Below, piece after piece: positions 16,999 to 24,828 of a DNA stretch of 64,000 bases; position 1 is the first letter of the stretch, and each line of letters begins with the position of its first letter. Source of the DNA: Polynucleobacter hirudinilacicola (GTDB lineage: Bacteria > Pseudomonadota > Gammaproteobacteria > Burkholderiales > Burkholderiaceae). The stretch covers positions 1,095,993-1,159,992 of the forward strand of contig NZ_NAIA01000003.1 of NCBI RefSeq assembly GCF_002192535.1. Reading direction: 5' to 3'. The position numbers were made by a program, and so were the translations under genes. The notes under the pieces are model-generated. The model saw only the letters and a list, made by a program, of their open reading frames with translations, had not been told where the DNA came from and made no database searches.

Positions 16999-18921
16999 TT
17001 AAGACTCCGAGCGACTGAGAAGCAGCTCCCAGCGTTGTAGCTTTTGATCTAACTGGGCAGTAATCTCTGTTAAACGAGCCTGCAAACTTGCAGCCAGCTC
17101 AGGCTCATTCTTATATAAATCGGGATTGCTCATCGCAATACCGATATCAGCCTGCTCTGTTTCCAGCTCTTCGATTTGCAAAGGCAAGGTTTCTAACTCT
17201 TGGCGCTCTTTGCCATTGAGTTTTTGCACGCCACTCTTCACTACTGGCTTAGCCTCTACTTTAGACTCTTGCTTGGCTTCGGCCTTAGGCTCTGCCTTAG
17301 CCACAATCTTTGTATTATTGGCGCGGATTTTGTCTGAACGTGCTTTTTGAATCTTCCAATCCTCATAGCCACCTTCGTACTCACGCCAAAATCCACCCCC
17401 TTCATGAGCAATGATGCTGGTGACTACGTTATCCAAGAAATAACGATCATGACTTACTAAAAAGACGGTGCCCTTATAGTCTTGCAGTAATTGCTCGAGC
17501 AAATCTAGGGTATCAATATCCAAATCATTGGTTGGCTCATCTAACACCAGGACGTTTGCTGGTCTTGCAAACAAACGGGCCAATAGCAAACGATTGCGCT
17601 CGCCACCTGATAAAGTGCTCACCGGTGAATTGGTCCGCTCTGGTGCGAATAAGAAATCGCTCAAATAACTCTTAACGTGTTTTTTATTGCCATTGATTTC
17701 AATCCATTCGCTGCCTGGGCTGATATAGTCTTCAAGCGAAGCATTGAGGTCAAGGCCTTCGCGCATTTGATCAAAATACGCCACTTCAATGCGAGTGCCC
17801 ATAGTAGCGCTTCCTGAATCAGGCGCAATGGTTCCCAGAATCAATTTAAGCAGCGTTGTCTTGCCGGCACCATTGGGACCAAGCAAGCCGACTTTATCGC
17901 CACGCAAAATAGTTGCCGTGAAGTCCTGCACAATCGGTCTATCGTAAGACTTGCTGACGTTTTGAAGATCGGCCACAATCTTGCCGCTGCGATCACCGGC
18001 CGAGACAGCTAGCTTCACTTGACCCATGGCATCTCTGCGTTCAGCGCGGCTAGTGCGAAGTTTTTCTAGGCGGGCAATGCGGGCTACGCTTCGTGTGCGG
18101 CGAGCCTCAACCCCTTTTCTGATCCACACCTCTTCTTGGGCTAGCAACTTATCCGCTCTAGCATTCGCTAAGGACTCAGCATTGAGCTCTTGCTCTTTGA
18201 GAACCTCATATTGCGTAAAATTACCGGGATAGCTGCGCAAGATGCCACGATCTAGTTCCACAATTTGTGTGCAGACATTATCTAAGAAGGCACGGTCATG
18301 GGTAATCAGAATGACAGAGCCTTGATATTCCTTTAGAAGCTCTTCTAACCAAGCAATGGAATCTAAATCCAAATGGTTAGTGGGCTCATCTAAGAGCAAG
18401 ACATCAGGCATCTCCACTAAAGCACGTGCGAGTGCTACCCGTTTTTTGGTTCCGCCAGATAAGGTACTGATTTTGACATCTGCCTCTAAATGCAGGCGAT
18501 CTAGAGTTTCATGAACGCGTTGCTCCCAATTCCACCCGCTCAGTGCTTCTAATTGAGATTGCACTTCATCTAAACGGTGATGAGAGGCATCATCCCAGTC
18601 GCCCACACTCAGCGCCTCATATTCTTCACGCAGGGCCTTAGCCTGGGCTACACCCTTGGAGACGGCATCAAATACGGTTTCTTCAGCATCAAAGATGGGC
18701 TCTTGAGGAACGTAAGCAATTCTGAGGCCTTGCTGATATTGCAAAAGCCCATCATCCATTTTTTCAATACCAGCCAAGATCTTCAAAAGAGAAGATTTAC
18801 CAGTGCCATTGCGCCCAATTAAGCCAACACGCTCACCCGATTCCAGTGAAAAAGCAGTATTTGCGAGGAGGTCTACGTGGCCGAAAGCCAGTTTTGCATC
18901 AGTAAGTACGATTAAAGCCAT
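16999..18921 (-). CDS. uup: ABC-F ATPase Uup
   Basis: A 640-residue soluble protein with two ABC domains and no membrane segment. Walker A motifs are GLIGRNGTGKSSL and GLLGPNGAGKTTL; signatures are LSGGTKKRVALARAL and LSGGERNRLLLARLF; Walker B are VLLLDEPTNHLD and VLVLDEPTNDLD. After a Lys/Ala/Glu-rich linker (about 545-570) comes the C-terminal coiled-coil domain (ELETLPLQIEELETEQADI) that identifies Uup rather than EttA. Uup acts on ribosomes and in genome stability. ATG 18921 opens MALIVLTDAKLAFGHVDLL. Confidence 0.92.
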   Translation of the reverse strand: MALIVLTDAKLAFGHVDLLANTAFSLESGERVGLIGRNGTGKSSLLKILAGIEKMDDGLLQYQQGLRIAYVPQEPIFDAEETVFDAVSKGVAQAKALREEYEALSVGDWDDASHHRLDEVQSQLEALSGWNWEQRVHETLDRLHLEADVKISTLSGGTKKRVALARALVEMPDVLLLDEPTNHLDLDSIAWLEELLKEYQGSVILITHDRAFLDNVCTQIVELDRGILRSYPGNFTQYEVLKEQELNAESLANARADKLLAQEEVWIRKGVEARRTRSVARIARLEKLRTSRAERRDAMGQVKLAVSAGDRSGKIVADLQNVSKSYDRPIVQDFTATILRGDKVGLLGPNGAGKTTLLKLILGTIAPDSGSATMGTRIEVAYFDQMREGLDLNASLEDYISPGSEWIEINGNKKHVKSYLSDFLFAPERTNSPVSTLSGGERNRLLLARLFARPANVLVLDEPTNDLDIDTLDLLEQLLQDYKGTVFLVSHDRYFLDNVVTSIIAHEGGGFWREYEGGYEDWKIQKARSDKIRANNTKIVAKAEPKAEAKQESKVEAKPVVKSGVQKLNGKERQELETLPLQIEELETEQADIGIAMSNPDLYKNEPELAASLQARLTEITAQLDQKLQRWELLLSRSES

Positions 18922-18972
18922 GGCGACATTATCGTCACTTCTAAGAAAGAGGAGTGATTTCTGGAATTGCCC

Positions 18973-18998
18973 AAAAAATAGGGCCCCTCAGGGGCCCC
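18973..18998 (-). terminator. Rho-independent terminator after ompW
   Basis: A GC-rich stem of two GGGCCCC arms (18981-18997) is followed on the minus strand by TATTTTTT. It lies 26 bases beyond the ompW stop and before uup, separating the two units. Confidence 0.85.
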
Positions 18999-19023
18999 AC
19001 CTCAAGAACCAAGAACTACATTC

Positions 19024-19653
19024 TTAGAACTTATAAGTTACACCAACGGCTGGCATCCAAGGATTTAAAGTCAGCTTTCCTCCATCAGCACCCGCAGCGG
19101 TAGTGACGTTTGTCGACATGGTGGCATATTTCAAGTCAAGGTTAAGACCCCAGTTTTTATCAAACATATAGTCCATACCAATTTGACCAACCGCACCAAA
19201 ACTCGAGTTATCAACTGAATATGCTCCATTGCCGAGATTATTACGGCTTGTGAAGATGGTGTAATTCACGCCAGCGCCGATATATGGCTTGAACGCACCA
19301 AAGTTCGTGAAGTGATACTGAAGCAATAAGGATGGTGGCAGGGCCTTAATGGAGCCTAATTTTGTTTGGCTAGATGTGTAATTGATGTCGATTGTTTGTG
19401 GGTATGTCAATACTAATTCTGCAGCGATATTTTTAGTAAAGAAATAGGAGACATCCAGCTCTGGAATAACTTTATTGGCCGCTTTTACATCAGCACCTTG
19501 AACAACAGCACCAGATTGACCATTTTGCCAAAGCAAATCAACGGCACGTACACGCACCATCCATGGATTCTCTTCTGCAGATTGCGCATGCGCTGCAATT
19601 GGGGCTAAGGAAGCTACGGTAGCCATTGCTACTACTAGTGATTTAAGACGCAT
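19024..19653 (-). CDS. ompW: OmpW family outer membrane protein
   Basis: A 209-residue eight-stranded barrel of the OmpW family. A signal peptide ends AAHAQSAEENPW, then VRVRAVDLLWQNG. Conserved segments are IPELDVSYFFTKNIAAELVL and HFTNFGAFKPYIGAGVNYT, and the chain ends on an aromatic (VTYKF), as outer membrane barrels do. ATG 19653 has AGAGGG seven bases upstream; an in-frame ATG at 19677 is less likely. The 157-base gap before it holds two perfect FNR-type sites, so low-oxygen regulation is likely, in line with OmpW in enterics. A terminator follows. Confidence 0.9.
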   Translation of the reverse strand: MRLKSLVVAMATVASLAPIAAHAQSAEENPWMVRVRAVDLLWQNGQSGAVVQGADVKAANKVIPELDVSYFFTKNIAAELVLTYPQTIDINYTSSQTKLGSIKALPPSLLLQYHFTNFGAFKPYIGAGVNYTIFTSRNNLGNGAYSVDNSSFGAVGQIGMDYMFDKNWGLNLDLKYATMSTNVTTAAGADGGKLTLNPWMPAVGVTYKF

Positions 19654-19718
19654 GATGATCCCTCTTTCTGTTATCAATTTCGATGAGATTATTTTCGAAT
19701 TGATGCAGCGTGAGGAGT

Positions 19719-19732
19719 TTGATGTAAATCAA
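19719..19732 (-). promoter_or_regulatory. perfect FNR/Anr box, ompW-proximal
   Basis: TTGATGTAAATCAA matches TTGAT-N4-ATCAA exactly. On the minus strand an AATAAT hexamer (19693-19688) lies 25 bases downstream of the box, which puts the box about 42-45 bases from a likely transcription start, as for class II FNR activation of ompW. Confidence 0.75.
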
Positions 19733-19790
19733 ATGCAATGATGCTGTAAATTTTTTAATGGCTTAAAAGCAACAGTATTTGTTTGCTTAT

Positions 19791-19804
19791 TTGATCTACA
19801 TCAA
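19791..19804 (-). promoter_or_regulatory. perfect FNR/Anr box, ompW-distal
   Basis: TTGATCTACATCAA, again an exact TTGAT-N4-ATCAA, 72 bases centre to centre from the proximal box. It lies 31 bases past the hemN stop and upstream of ompW, so it can only serve ompW by position. Confidence 0.7.
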
Positions 19805-19834
19805 AAGTGTTCGGATTTACCCTTAAGAGTAGGA

Positions 19835-21250
19835 TTAAAGAACTTTAGAGTAAGTGCCTTTGGCTTGAGATTCTCTAAGATGGCGATCAAAAGTCATGGC
19901 TACACGTCTTGCCAGCAACCTACCTTTGATAGGGACTTGCATATTGGCACCCTGCCACTCTAACAAACCAGCCTCTTCTAAGTCTTTAAGCTCTTCAATC
20001 TCAGACTTAAAGTAATTGGAGAAATCAAGTTGATGATCCTTGGCAAAGGTTTGCGTATTTAAGGAAAATTGACACATCAATTCACCAATCAGCTCACGAC
20101 GTAATAAGTCATCTTGATCCAATTGCATACCCCTCAGCACTGGTAGGCGGCCATGATCTAAAGATTCATAGTATTCATCTAAGGTGCGGACATTTTGAGA
20201 ATAGCAATCATCTACCTTACCGATTGAGGATATTCCAAAAGCCAAGAGATCACACTCTGCTTGAGTTGAATACCCTTGGAAATTGCGATGCAACCTTCCC
20301 TCTTTCTGTGCGATTGCTAATTCATCATCGGGCTTTGCAAAGTGATCCATTCCAATAAACACATATCCTGCTTCCAGGAGGCGCTCGATTGTATTGGAGA
20401 GAATATTCAACTTATCAGCAGCGGGCGGTAGATCAGCTTCAGAAATCCGGCGCTGAGGTTTAAAGATGTGGGGTAAATGGGCATAGTTATAGACCGATAA
20501 ACGATCAGGGCTCATTGCCAAAACTAAATCGACAGTCTCTTTAAAGGTCTCGGGTGTTTGTTTAGGCAGGCCATAGATCAAATCCACGCTTCTAGATTTA
20601 AAGCCGTACTTTCTGGACCAATCCATGACCGCTTGGGTCTCTTCAATAGTTTGTATGCGATGCACAGCCTCTTGTACTGCAAGGTTAAAGTCCTGTACAC
20701 CTAGACTAATCCGGTTAAAGCCAAGCTCAGCTAATAAAGCAATATCTTTTTCAGTAACCCTTCTTGGATCAATCTCAATCGAGTATTCACCACCTGCTAA
20801 TAATTCAAAATATTCGCGGGTATGCTGCATCAACTCAATCATCTCTTCATGGGACAGAAAGGTTGGTGTACCACCACCCCAATGCAATTGGGTGATTGGG
20901 ATCTTTTTCTGAGCACCCATGGCGCCATACACCATTGTCATTTCTTTAGCTAAGTACTTAATATACTTAGCGCTACGTCCATGATCTTTGGTAATGATTT
21001 TGTTACAACCACAGTAATAGCAAATATTAGGACAAAACGGTAGATGAAAATATAAAGATAAAGGTTCATCTACTTTAGCGACACGCTGTAATGCACCTAA
21101 GTAGTCTGCTTCAGAAAACTCATTATGAAAGCGGTCTGCACTCGGATAAGACGTGTAACGCGGTCCATTGATATCAAACTTTTGCAGCAACTCAGGATGA
21201 AATAGAGCTTCCTTTTCTTCTGGTGGGCAAGAGTTTGTTGAGGAGTTCAT
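19835..21250 (-). CDS. hemN: oxygen-independent coproporphyrinogen III oxidase HemN
   Basis: A 471-residue radical-SAM enzyme that decarboxylates coproporphyrinogen III to protoporphyrinogen IX without oxygen. The cluster motif is CPNICYYCGC (Cys73, 77, 80 and 82), preceded by YTSYPSADRF and followed by the GGGTPTFL SAM-binding stretch; the C-terminal HemN domain follows. I chose ATG 21250: the in-frame ATG at 21301 would overlap the preceding gene by 26 bases and add atypical residues. Cytoplasmic. It follows the FAD protein gene by 25 bases and may be cotranscribed with it. Confidence 0.93.
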   Translation of the reverse strand: MNSSTNSCPPEEKEALFHPELLQKFDINGPRYTSYPSADRFHNEFSEADYLGALQRVAKVDEPLSLYFHLPFCPNICYYCGCNKIITKDHGRSAKYIKYLAKEMTMVYGAMGAQKKIPITQLHWGGGTPTFLSHEEMIELMQHTREYFELLAGGEYSIEIDPRRVTEKDIALLAELGFNRISLGVQDFNLAVQEAVHRIQTIEETQAVMDWSRKYGFKSRSVDLIYGLPKQTPETFKETVDLVLAMSPDRLSVYNYAHLPHIFKPQRRISEADLPPAADKLNILSNTIERLLEAGYVFIGMDHFAKPDDELAIAQKEGRLHRNFQGYSTQAECDLLAFGISSIGKVDDCYSQNVRTLDEYYESLDHGRLPVLRGMQLDQDDLLRRELIGELMCQFSLNTQTFAKDHQLDFSNYFKSEIEELKDLEEAGLLEWQGANMQVPIKGRLLARRVAMTFDRHLRESQAKGTYSKVL

Positions 21251-21275
21251 AAATGACCAAGGGTGAGTATGGGAC

Positions 21276-22889
21276 CTACTTTGATAAGTAATCCAGAGCA
21301 AGCGCTTCTGCTACTTTAATTCCATCAACACCAGCAGACAAGATTCCGCCAGCATAACCAGCCCCCTCACCTGCAGGATAAAGGCCTTTGATATTGAGAC
21401 TTTGAAAATTAGGTCCTCGAGTAATTCTGAGAGGTGAAGAGGTTCTGGTCTCAACACCTGTTAAGACAGCATCCTTCATTGAAAAGCCTTTGATCTGCTT
21501 TTCAAAGGCAGGCAATGCTTCCCGAATCGCTTCAATCGCGTACGCAGGCAAGCTCTCAGCCAAATCGGTTAAATGCACACCAGGTTTGTAGGAAGGCAAG
21601 ACACTGCCAAACTCTGTTGAAGGTTTACCCGCCAGAAAATCTCCAACCAGTTGCCCTGGAGCTTCATACGTTCTTCCGCCCAGCTCAAAAGCTTTGGTTT
21701 CGATTGCGCGCTGAAACTCAATGCCCGCCATAGGACCACCAGGATAATCATCCGGGGTGATGCCCACCACAATACCGGCATTGGCATTGCGTTCATTACG
21801 AGAATATTGACTCATCCCATTCGTCACCACACGATTAGGCTCTGAGGTTGCCGCCACTACAGTACCACCAGGGCACATACAGAAGCTATAAACCGAGCGA
21901 CCATTTTTGGCATGGTGAACCAGTTTGTAATCAGCGGCACCAATGAGCTCATTACCAGCATGGGGCCCTAGGCGCGCTCTATCAATGAGTGATTGCGGAT
22001 GCTCAATCCGAAAACCCACCGAGAAGGGCTTAGCTTCCATGAATACACCAGCCTCATGCAAAACCTGAAAAGTGTCGCGTGCACTGTGGCCAAGAGCCAG
22101 TACCACATGACTTGCCGGTAGATCATCATGGCATTCAATTTTGACACCAGTAATCTGCTCATTCTGAATGTCAAAGCCAATCACTTTTTGTGAGAAGCGA
22201 ATCTCTCCACCAAGCTCAATAATTTCTTGGCGCATTTTTTCTACTACACCGACCAAGCGGAAGGTGCCGATATGAGGCTTAGCAACATATAGAATTTCTG
22301 CTGGCGCACCCGCCTTCACAAATTCATTAATCACTTTGCGACCATAAAACTTCGGGTCTTTAATCTGACTCCATAACTTACCATCTGAAAAAGTACCCGC
22401 CCCACCCTCACCAAATTGCACATTGGATTCTGGATTGAGAACATTCTTGCGCCATAAGCCCCAAGTATCTTGAGTGCGCTCTCTGACCTTCTTGCCGCGC
22501 TCGAGCACGATCGGCTTAAACCCCATCTGTGCCAACACTAGCGCTGCAAATATTCCGCAAGGGCCAAATCCAATGACTACAGGACGCAATGATTTGCCAG
22601 TCGCAATAGACTCAGGGGCTTTAGCTTTGAAGTGGTAACTCGTATCGGGTGAAGGCCTTACATGAATATCGCCATCAAATTTTTTCAGAATAGCTTCCTC
22701 ATCTTTAACCGAGAGGTCTACTGTGTAGATAAAAGAGAGCGCTACATTTTTTCTGGCATCGTAGCTGCGCTTAAAGACCTCAAAGCCAATCAAATCCTTT
22801 GGGGGTAAATTGAGACGCTTGAGTATCGCCATTTCCAAGGCTTCTGGAGCATGGTCGATGGGTAGACGCAGTTCAGTGATACGGATCAT
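21276..22889 (-). CDS. FAD-dependent dehydrogenase (COG2509-like)
   Basis: A 537-residue predicted flavoprotein. An N-terminal domain of about 100 residues precedes the dinucleotide fold VVIGFGPCGIFAALVLAQMG, then GEGGAGTFSDGKL, HVVLALGHSARDTF, SVGFRIEHPQSLIDRARLG and, near the end, GLYPAGEGAGYAGGILSAGVDG. These match a family of uncharacterised FAD dehydrogenases common in bacteria. No substrate is known. It starts 98 bases from the divergent yaeQ gene and is 25 bases upstream of hemN. Confidence 0.87.
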   Translation of the reverse strand: MIRITELRLPIDHAPEALEMAILKRLNLPPKDLIGFEVFKRSYDARKNVALSFIYTVDLSVKDEEAILKKFDGDIHVRPSPDTSYHFKAKAPESIATGKSLRPVVIGFGPCGIFAALVLAQMGFKPIVLERGKKVRERTQDTWGLWRKNVLNPESNVQFGEGGAGTFSDGKLWSQIKDPKFYGRKVINEFVKAGAPAEILYVAKPHIGTFRLVGVVEKMRQEIIELGGEIRFSQKVIGFDIQNEQITGVKIECHDDLPASHVVLALGHSARDTFQVLHEAGVFMEAKPFSVGFRIEHPQSLIDRARLGPHAGNELIGAADYKLVHHAKNGRSVYSFCMCPGGTVVAATSEPNRVVTNGMSQYSRNERNANAGIVVGITPDDYPGGPMAGIEFQRAIETKAFELGGRTYEAPGQLVGDFLAGKPSTEFGSVLPSYKPGVHLTDLAESLPAYAIEAIREALPAFEKQIKGFSMKDAVLTGVETRTSSPLRITRGPNFQSLNIKGLYPAGEGAGYAGGILSAGVDGIKVAEALALDYLSK

Positions 22890-22987
22890 GGGGCTCTTAG
22901 CTAGCTATATTCAGTCTCTAGGGATAAATGATACTGGTTAAAGACCAGGCTACCTCGAGTAGCGAGCCATACAGGCGATAATGCGTC

Positions 22988-23536
22988 ATGGCTCTACGCG
23001 CAACTATCCACAAAGCCGACCTTCACGTCGCAGACTCTGACCGCCATTACTATGGCAGTCACTCCCTTACCATCGCCAAGCATCCCTCAGAAACCGAGGA
23101 ACGGATGATGGTCAGAATCATTGCTTTTGCATTGCAGGCAAATGAAGATTTAGTCTTTACCAAGGGCTTAAGTGATACCGATGAACCTGATCTCTGGATT
23201 AAAGACCTAACGGATGCCATCAAGCTTTGGATTGAGATTGGTCAACCGGATGAGCGCCGAATTCTGAAAGCCTGCGGTAGATCGGATCAAGTGATTGTGT
23301 ATTGCTATGGTGGACATACTAGCAAAATTTGGTGGGACGGTATTGCTAATAAACTTACACGTGCGCGTAATCTCCAAATCATTTCTATACCAGCAGCGCA
23401 AGCAAATGAGCTGAATAAATTAGTTGAACGCAGCATGGTCCTTCATGTGAATATTCAAGATGGTGAAGCCTATGTCTCTTCAGATCAAGGTCAAGTGACG
23501 ATCACCCCTGAAGTTTGGCGTAGCAATCAAGAGTAA
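22988..23536 (+). CDS. YaeQ family protein
   Basis: A 182-residue protein of the YaeQ family, which has a PD-(D/E)XK nuclease-like fold. It opens MALRATIHKADLHVADSDRH and contains HPSETEERMMVRIIAFAL, EPDLWIKDLTDAIKLWIEIG and the C-terminal VNIQDGEAYVSSDQGQV. The D/E and K pattern EPDLW...WIEIG is retained. The cellular role is unknown. It is followed 14 bases later by a PIN-domain gene, and a run of small co-oriented genes continues to 24820. Confidence 0.9.
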   Translation: MALRATIHKADLHVADSDRHYYGSHSLTIAKHPSETEERMMVRIIAFALQANEDLVFTKGLSDTDEPDLWIKDLTDAIKLWIEIGQPDERRILKACGRSDQVIVYCYGGHTSKIWWDGIANKLTRARNLQIISIPAAQANELNKLVERSMVLHVNIQDGEAYVSSDQGQVTITPEVWRSNQE

Positions 23537-23550
23537 GCTGTTCTTCCAAG

Positions 23551-23976
23551 ATGAATACAGTTGTCTTTGATACAAATGTCTTATTAGATCTCTTTGTCTT
23601 CAATGACTTCAGGGCAATCCACTTAAAGCAAGCATTACTTGAAAAGCATATTGATGCTCTGGCTACCCCAAAGACCCTAGAAGAGTTTGCGGATGTGATC
23701 TCTAGACCCTTATTTTCTCTTGAGCCTGCTGCGCAAGAGGCAATTTTGCTGCAATGGCAATCTTTGGCGCGTATTGTTGATGAGCAAAGCCTCACGCCCT
23801 CCTCCTGGTGCTGCCAAGATCCCGATGATCAAGTCTTTCTGGACTTAGCTTTTACATCTAAGCCCTGTATTCTCATAAGTAAAGATAATGAAGTATTAAA
23901 GTTTGCTACTAAGGCTTTGAAAGAAAATGTACTAATTACTGACAACTATAACATTATGGATTTGCATCATGACTAA
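23551..23976 (+). CDS. PIN-domain protein (putative toxin component, COG1569-like)
   Basis: A 141-residue PIN-fold protein. The first acidic site is in VVFDTNVLLDL, the middle in TLEEFADVISRPLF, and the third in WCCQDPDDQVFLDLAF with LISKDNEVL near the end, so the acidic residues expected of a PIN nuclease are present. The family is annotated as a putative toxin, but no antitoxin gene precedes it here: upstream is yaeQ and downstream, overlapping by eight bases, is a DUF1653-like gene. A free-standing RNase role is equally possible. Confidence 0.82.
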   Translation: MNTVVFDTNVLLDLFVFNDFRAIHLKQALLEKHIDALATPKTLEEFADVISRPLFSLEPAAQEAILLQWQSLARIVDEQSLTPSSWCCQDPDDQVFLDLAFTSKPCILISKDNEVLKFATKALKENVLITDNYNIMDLHHD

Positions 23977-24190
23977 ACCTAAAATGGCCTCGCCTGATGA
24001 AGGACTCTTTAAGCCTGGCAGCAAACTTAAACACGTCAAGACTGGTGGTTTTTATAAGGTAGTCTTTTTAGCAAACATCGAAGCCTCTCTTGAGCCTGCT
24101 TATGTTTACGAATCTATGCAATCGCATGATTTTTGGATTAGACCAAAAGCAGAGATGGAAGATGGTCGCTTTGAACTTGTCGCAGAATAA
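23969..24190 (+). CDS. DUF1653-like small protein
   Basis: A 73-residue protein with the pattern HVKTGGFYKVVFLANIEASL, then PAYVYESMQSHDFWIRPKAE, resembling DUF1653. Such proteins have a small all-beta fold of unknown function. It overlaps the PIN gene by eight bases, which suggests translational coupling, and is followed 13 bases later by slyX. Confidence 0.75.
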   Translation: MTKPKMASPDEGLFKPGSKLKHVKTGGFYKVVFLANIEASLEPAYVYESMQSHDFWIRPKAEMEDGRFELVAE

Positions 24191-24203
24191 ATAGGTAAAC
24201 CCA

Positions 24204-24404
24204 ATGAGTGATGACCGAATGACCAATCTAGAAATCAAATTGAGCTTTACTGAAGACCTCATTGAAAAACTCAATGAGACTGTCTATAAGCAACAACAGC
24301 AAATCGAATTTCTTTACCGCGAGCTCAAGGCTATTAAAGAGCAGGCCAGCAGCGCAGGTGGTGGCGGAGGTAGTCTCAAAGATGAAATCCCGCCGCATTA
24401 CTAA
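24204..24404 (+). CDS. slyX: SlyX family protein
   Basis: A 66-residue coiled-coil protein. MSDDRMTNLEIKLSFTEDLI and the following LNETVYKQQQQIEFLYRELK, then a short glycine-rich segment and PPHY at the C-terminus, are the SlyX hallmarks. Function unknown; cytoplasmic. Last of the tightly spaced set starting with yaeQ. Confidence 0.88.
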   Translation: MSDDRMTNLEIKLSFTEDLIEKLNETVYKQQQQIEFLYRELKAIKEQASSAGGGGGSLKDEIPPHY

Positions 24405-24472
24405 GTGACTGATAAGATAGTCCTCTACGCATCACTCTCTATCACCTTCTTGCAAGAAGAAAAGGAAGAAAA

Positions 24473-24820
24473 ATGGGTAACTTAACGCTGTTTCTCGTGC
24501 AATGGGGTCTTACCTCTCTATCCCTCTGGGTGGCTAGCTATATTTTTAGCGGCTTACGCTTTGCTGATGGAGGATCACTTCTGATTGCAGCCCTATTGCT
24601 AGGATTTGCAAATGCCATCGTTAAACCATTACTCATCCTTTTTACGCTACCTTTAACGGTAGTGACGATGGGCTTATTTCTATTAGTCATTAACGCTTTG
24701 GTCTTGATGCTGGTATCAGCAGTTGTGAGCGGCTTTACGATCTCTAGTTTCTGGACTGCTTTCTTTGCAAGTATTTTTATTTCTTTATTCAGCCTCTTTG
24801 TGAGTGGCCTAGTCTTCTAA
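24473..24820 (+). CDS. phage-holin-family/YvlD-like membrane protein
   Basis: A 115-residue protein with four hydrophobic helices (NLTLFLVQWGLTSLSLWVAS, LIAALLLGFANAIVKPLLIL, VTMGLFLLVINALVLMLVSA and the C-terminal FFASIFISLFSLFVSG). The signature FANAIVKPLLILFTLPLTVV belongs to the YvlD/DUF360 group, named holin-like but with no phage link. GGAAG lies 9 bases before the ATG. No phage genes are nearby. Cytoplasmic membrane. Confidence 0.85.
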   Translation: MGNLTLFLVQWGLTSLSLWVASYIFSGLRFADGGSLLIAALLLGFANAIVKPLLILFTLPLTVVTMGLFLLVINALVLMLVSAVVSGFTISSFWTAFFASIFISLFSLFVSGLVF

Positions 24821-24828
24821 AGACCAGG

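Noticed and set aside
24473..24820. phage remnant suggested by a holin-family name
   Set aside because: The family is a general membrane family; no phage structural or integrase gene and no attachment repeats are present.
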